Shown in pieces: positions 62,203 through 64,000 of a stretch of 64,000 nucleotides of DNA. The stretch covers positions 10,223 through 74,222 of the forward strand of contig JAVIYP010000006.1 in the NCBI GenBank assembly GCA_031323845.1, written 5' to 3'. The notes beneath the pieces were generated by a model. The model made no database searches, was not told the origin of the DNA, and saw nothing but the letters and a program-made list of their open reading frames with translations. Source of the stretch: PUPG01 sp031323845. Lineage in GTDB: Bacteria > Bacteroidota > Bacteroidia > Bacteroidales > UBA7960. Each line of letters begins with the position of its first letter. The stretch's first letter is position 1. The translations under genes and the position numbers were made by a program.

Positions 62203-63663
62203 CTAAGCTTTCGGTGCGTTGCGCAGCACCTCCAGGGTAAGATCCCAAAATTTTTTTACCGTGCTGATTTCCAGTGCTTCATCGGGCGAATGTGCTCCCC
62301 GCATGGTTGGACCGTAGGATATCATGTCCATCCCCGGATATTTCTCACCGATAATGCCGCATTCGAGTCCGGCATGTATGGCAAGCACCCTGGGCTCTTC
62401 ATGGTAGAGCCTTTCATAAGCCTTTTTCGTAATGTCAAGGATGGCAGAATCCATGTTCGGCTCCCATCCGGGATAGCCATCGCCATGCTTTACTTTTCCT
62501 CCGGCAAGCCCGAAAACACTGGCCACCATATCGGCAACGTCTCGTTTTCCGGTTTCCAGCGAACTCCGCTGACTGGTTACTATAATGATGTCGCTGGATG
62601 TCATTTTTATGGAAGCCAGGTTGGTTGAGGTCTCAACAAGTCCGGGAATGCCCGGCGACATGGAGAGCACACCGTGCGGGCAGCCATAGAGGGCATTCAA
62701 CAGGCGTTGCTGGGTGCCTGTGTCTATGAGCTCATCGGCAGCCGCTTCCTCTGTAAGATCGATGTTCAGTCCGGGTTCATTGATTTTTAAAGCATGTCTG
62801 ATTTCTTCAGCAAGGGTGCTGATCAGTTCTCTGAAGGTTTTTTCATGCCTTTTGGGAACACAGATGGTGGCAAAAGCCTCACGTGCAATGGCATTATGGA
62901 GGTTGCCGCCTTTGATTTCAGAAAGTCGCATATCGCAGCACCGGGCCGTATTCCATAAAAGCCGGGTAATGATTTTTATCGCATTGCCGCGCCCTTTGTT
63001 GATGTCATCGCCTGAATGTCCTCCTTTAAGGCCGGTTACTGTCAGCCGGAACGTCGCAAGGTCTGACTCTGCACGCTCTTTTGTAAAAGGAAGGGTGATC
63101 AGGGTGTCAATACCCCCGGCGCAGCCAATAAAAAGCTCACCGTCGTCTTCAGAGTCAAGGTTGAGTAAGATGCGGCTTTTCACAAAGTCTTTTTCCAGGT
63201 TGAAGGCTCCGGTCAGTCCGGTTTCCTCATCCACGGTAAACAGACATTCCAGGGGGCCGTGTTCAATGTTGCCGGTCTCCAGAATGGCCAGCTGGGCGGC
63301 CATACCGATACCGTTATCGGCACCCAGGGTGGTTCCAACTGCTTTCACCCAACCATCCCTGATCTGAAGGCGTATGGGGTCGTTGTCAAAATCATGCTCC
63401 ACCCCCTCGTTTTTCTCGCACACCATATCCACATGGCTTTGCAAAACCATGGAAGCCCTGTTTTCATATCCTGGTGTGGCAGGTTTTCTAATGATCATAT
63501 TTCCTGCCTTGTCCTGGTCATATTCGAGCTTATGTTGTTCAGCAAAGTCTTTCAGAAATGCCAGGATCTTTTCTTCTTTTTTTGAAGGACGCGGCACCCG
63601 GGTGATGTCTTCAAAAAGTTCCCAAAGTCTTTTCGGTTCCAAATGACTTAATATTCTTTTCAT
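62203..63663 (-). CDS. pepD: Aminoacyl-histidine dipeptidase (PepD)
   Basis: A zinc metallopeptidase of the M20 family (cytosolic nonspecific dipeptidase). The 486-residue protein shows the metal-binding H-x-D in LQSHVDMVCEKN (about 74-85), the bridging Asp in LGADNGIGMAAQ near 115, and the general-base Glu in TVDEETGLTGA near 144. The lid domain (GLKGGHSGDDIN near 207) and the C-terminal metal His (AIHAGLECGII near 430) are present. It is directly preceded by copy 3 of the composite repeat. Confidence 0.95.
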   Translation of the reverse strand: MKRILSHLEPKRLWELFEDITRVPRPSKKEEKILAFLKDFAEQHKLEYDQDKAGNMIIRKPATPGYENRASMVLQSHVDMVCEKNEGVEHDFDNDPIRLQIRDGWVKAVGTTLGADNGIGMAAQLAILETGNIEHGPLECLFTVDEETGLTGAFNLEKDFVKSRILLNLDSEDDGELFIGCAGGIDTLITLPFTKERAESDLATFRLTVTGLKGGHSGDDINKGRGNAIKIITRLLWNTARCCDMRLSEIKGGNLHNAIAREAFATICVPKRHEKTFRELISTLAEEIRHALKINEPGLNIDLTEEAAADELIDTGTQQRLLNALYGCPHGVLSMSPGIPGLVETSTNLASIKMTSSDIIIVTSQRSSLETGKRDVADMVASVFGLAGGKVKHGDGYPGWEPNMDSAILDITKKAYERLYHEEPRVLAIHAGLECGIIGEKYPGMDMISYGPTMRGAHSPDEALEISTVKKFWDLTLEVLRNAPKA

Positions 63664-64000
63664 TTTTTATGTGTTTGTATTTGCGTATGTACTTGATTGT
63701 ATCTGTTTTGTGTTTATTCCTGAGATTCCGGACGGAGGGCAGGTGTGTAGATGTGCAAATGTGCAAATGTGCAAATGTGCAAATGTGCAGATGTCAAGCT
63801 ATTCTATAATTGTTTAATTGTTGATTCGTTTAGTCGTTTAATTGTTCATTTTTCATTTTTCACTTTTCACTTTATCCGCTTTTGGCCTTTGGCTTTTAGC
63901 AAGAAAACCTGACTTCTGATTTCTGACTTCCGACTTCCTAACAGATTTCTCACTGTGTTCGAAACAAGCTTCCGACCTTTCTTTCTTCCTTCCAGCTTCG
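63664..64000 (-). repeat. Composite upstream repeat, copy 3 (before pepD)
   Basis: 337 bases with no gene. Reading towards pepD: AGTCGGAAGTCAGAAATCAG (near 63940-63920), GCTAAAAGCCAAAGGCCAAA (near 63902-63883), AAGTGAAAAGTGAAAAATGA, CGAATCAACAATTAAACAAT (near 63826-63807), five YTGCACAT-type units plus a partial one (63794-63751), CTCAGG, ATAAACACAAAACAGATACA and the leader ACATACGCAAATACAAACAC before ATG 63663. It is the longest copy and runs to the window edge. Confidence 0.8.

Overview
The window comes from a member of the Bacteroidota, most likely an anaerobic or microaerophilic Bacteroidales/Marinilabiliales-type organism; the genus cannot be fixed from the sequence. The evidence is a SusC/SusD pair, two type IX secretion components (plug protein and PorT), many TAnnTTTG (-7) promoters with TTG about 19 bp upstream, an Na+-NQR operon with its flavin transferase, and few strong Shine-Dalgarno sites. 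No rRNA, tRNA, CRISPR array or intact insertion sequence was seen.

Layout. 1-13 kb: the end of a MerR-type regulator, a sigma factor, aspartokinase, an odd phosphatase-fold/LysM membrane protein, rsmA, a TPR protein, serS, rpmA-rplU, an EamA exporter and a fused 2-oxoacid dehydrogenase E1. 12.5-20.7 kb: macrodomain protein, SLC13/RCK permease, D-cysteine desulfhydrase-like enzyme, serine hydrolase, the rpsF-rpsR-rplI operon and an RNA 2'-O-methyltransferase. 20.7-32.7 kb, mostly minus strand: an Mla-type lipid transport operon, ApbE, a cation efflux protein and nqrABCDEF. 32.8-44.3 kb: T9SS plug protein, a ThiS-like protein, aminotransferase, HldE-type kinase, pdxH, porT, manC, a SprT-like protein, a MacB-type permease and gpmI. 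59.9-63.7 kb: U32 protein, lipB and pepD.

The accessory core is 44.6-59.9 kb: a LacI regulator faces susC-susD-susE, followed after a strong terminator by a second unit encoding a cytoplasmic GH31, a corrinoid methyltransferase module (MtaA-like protein, corrinoid protein, UroD-family/thioredoxin fusion, MetH-activation-domain protein) and a GH13 lipoprotein. The methyltransferase module lies between the two glycosidases, only 13 bp after the GH31. My leading hypothesis is that this couples uptake and hydrolysis of an alpha-glucan-like glycan to oxygen-independent, cobalamin-dependent transfer of methyl groups, for example from O-methylated sugars. This is inference from gene order and motifs; the methyl donor and acceptor are not shown by the sequence.

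Other structures of note: a composite upstream repeat (8-bp period YTGCACAT plus a shared leader) directly before the starts of manC, gpmI and pepD; a REP-like palindrome cluster with a transposase relic cut off just before its HUH motif; and operator-like palindromes at the promoters of the sigma factor, aspartokinase and lacI/susC.
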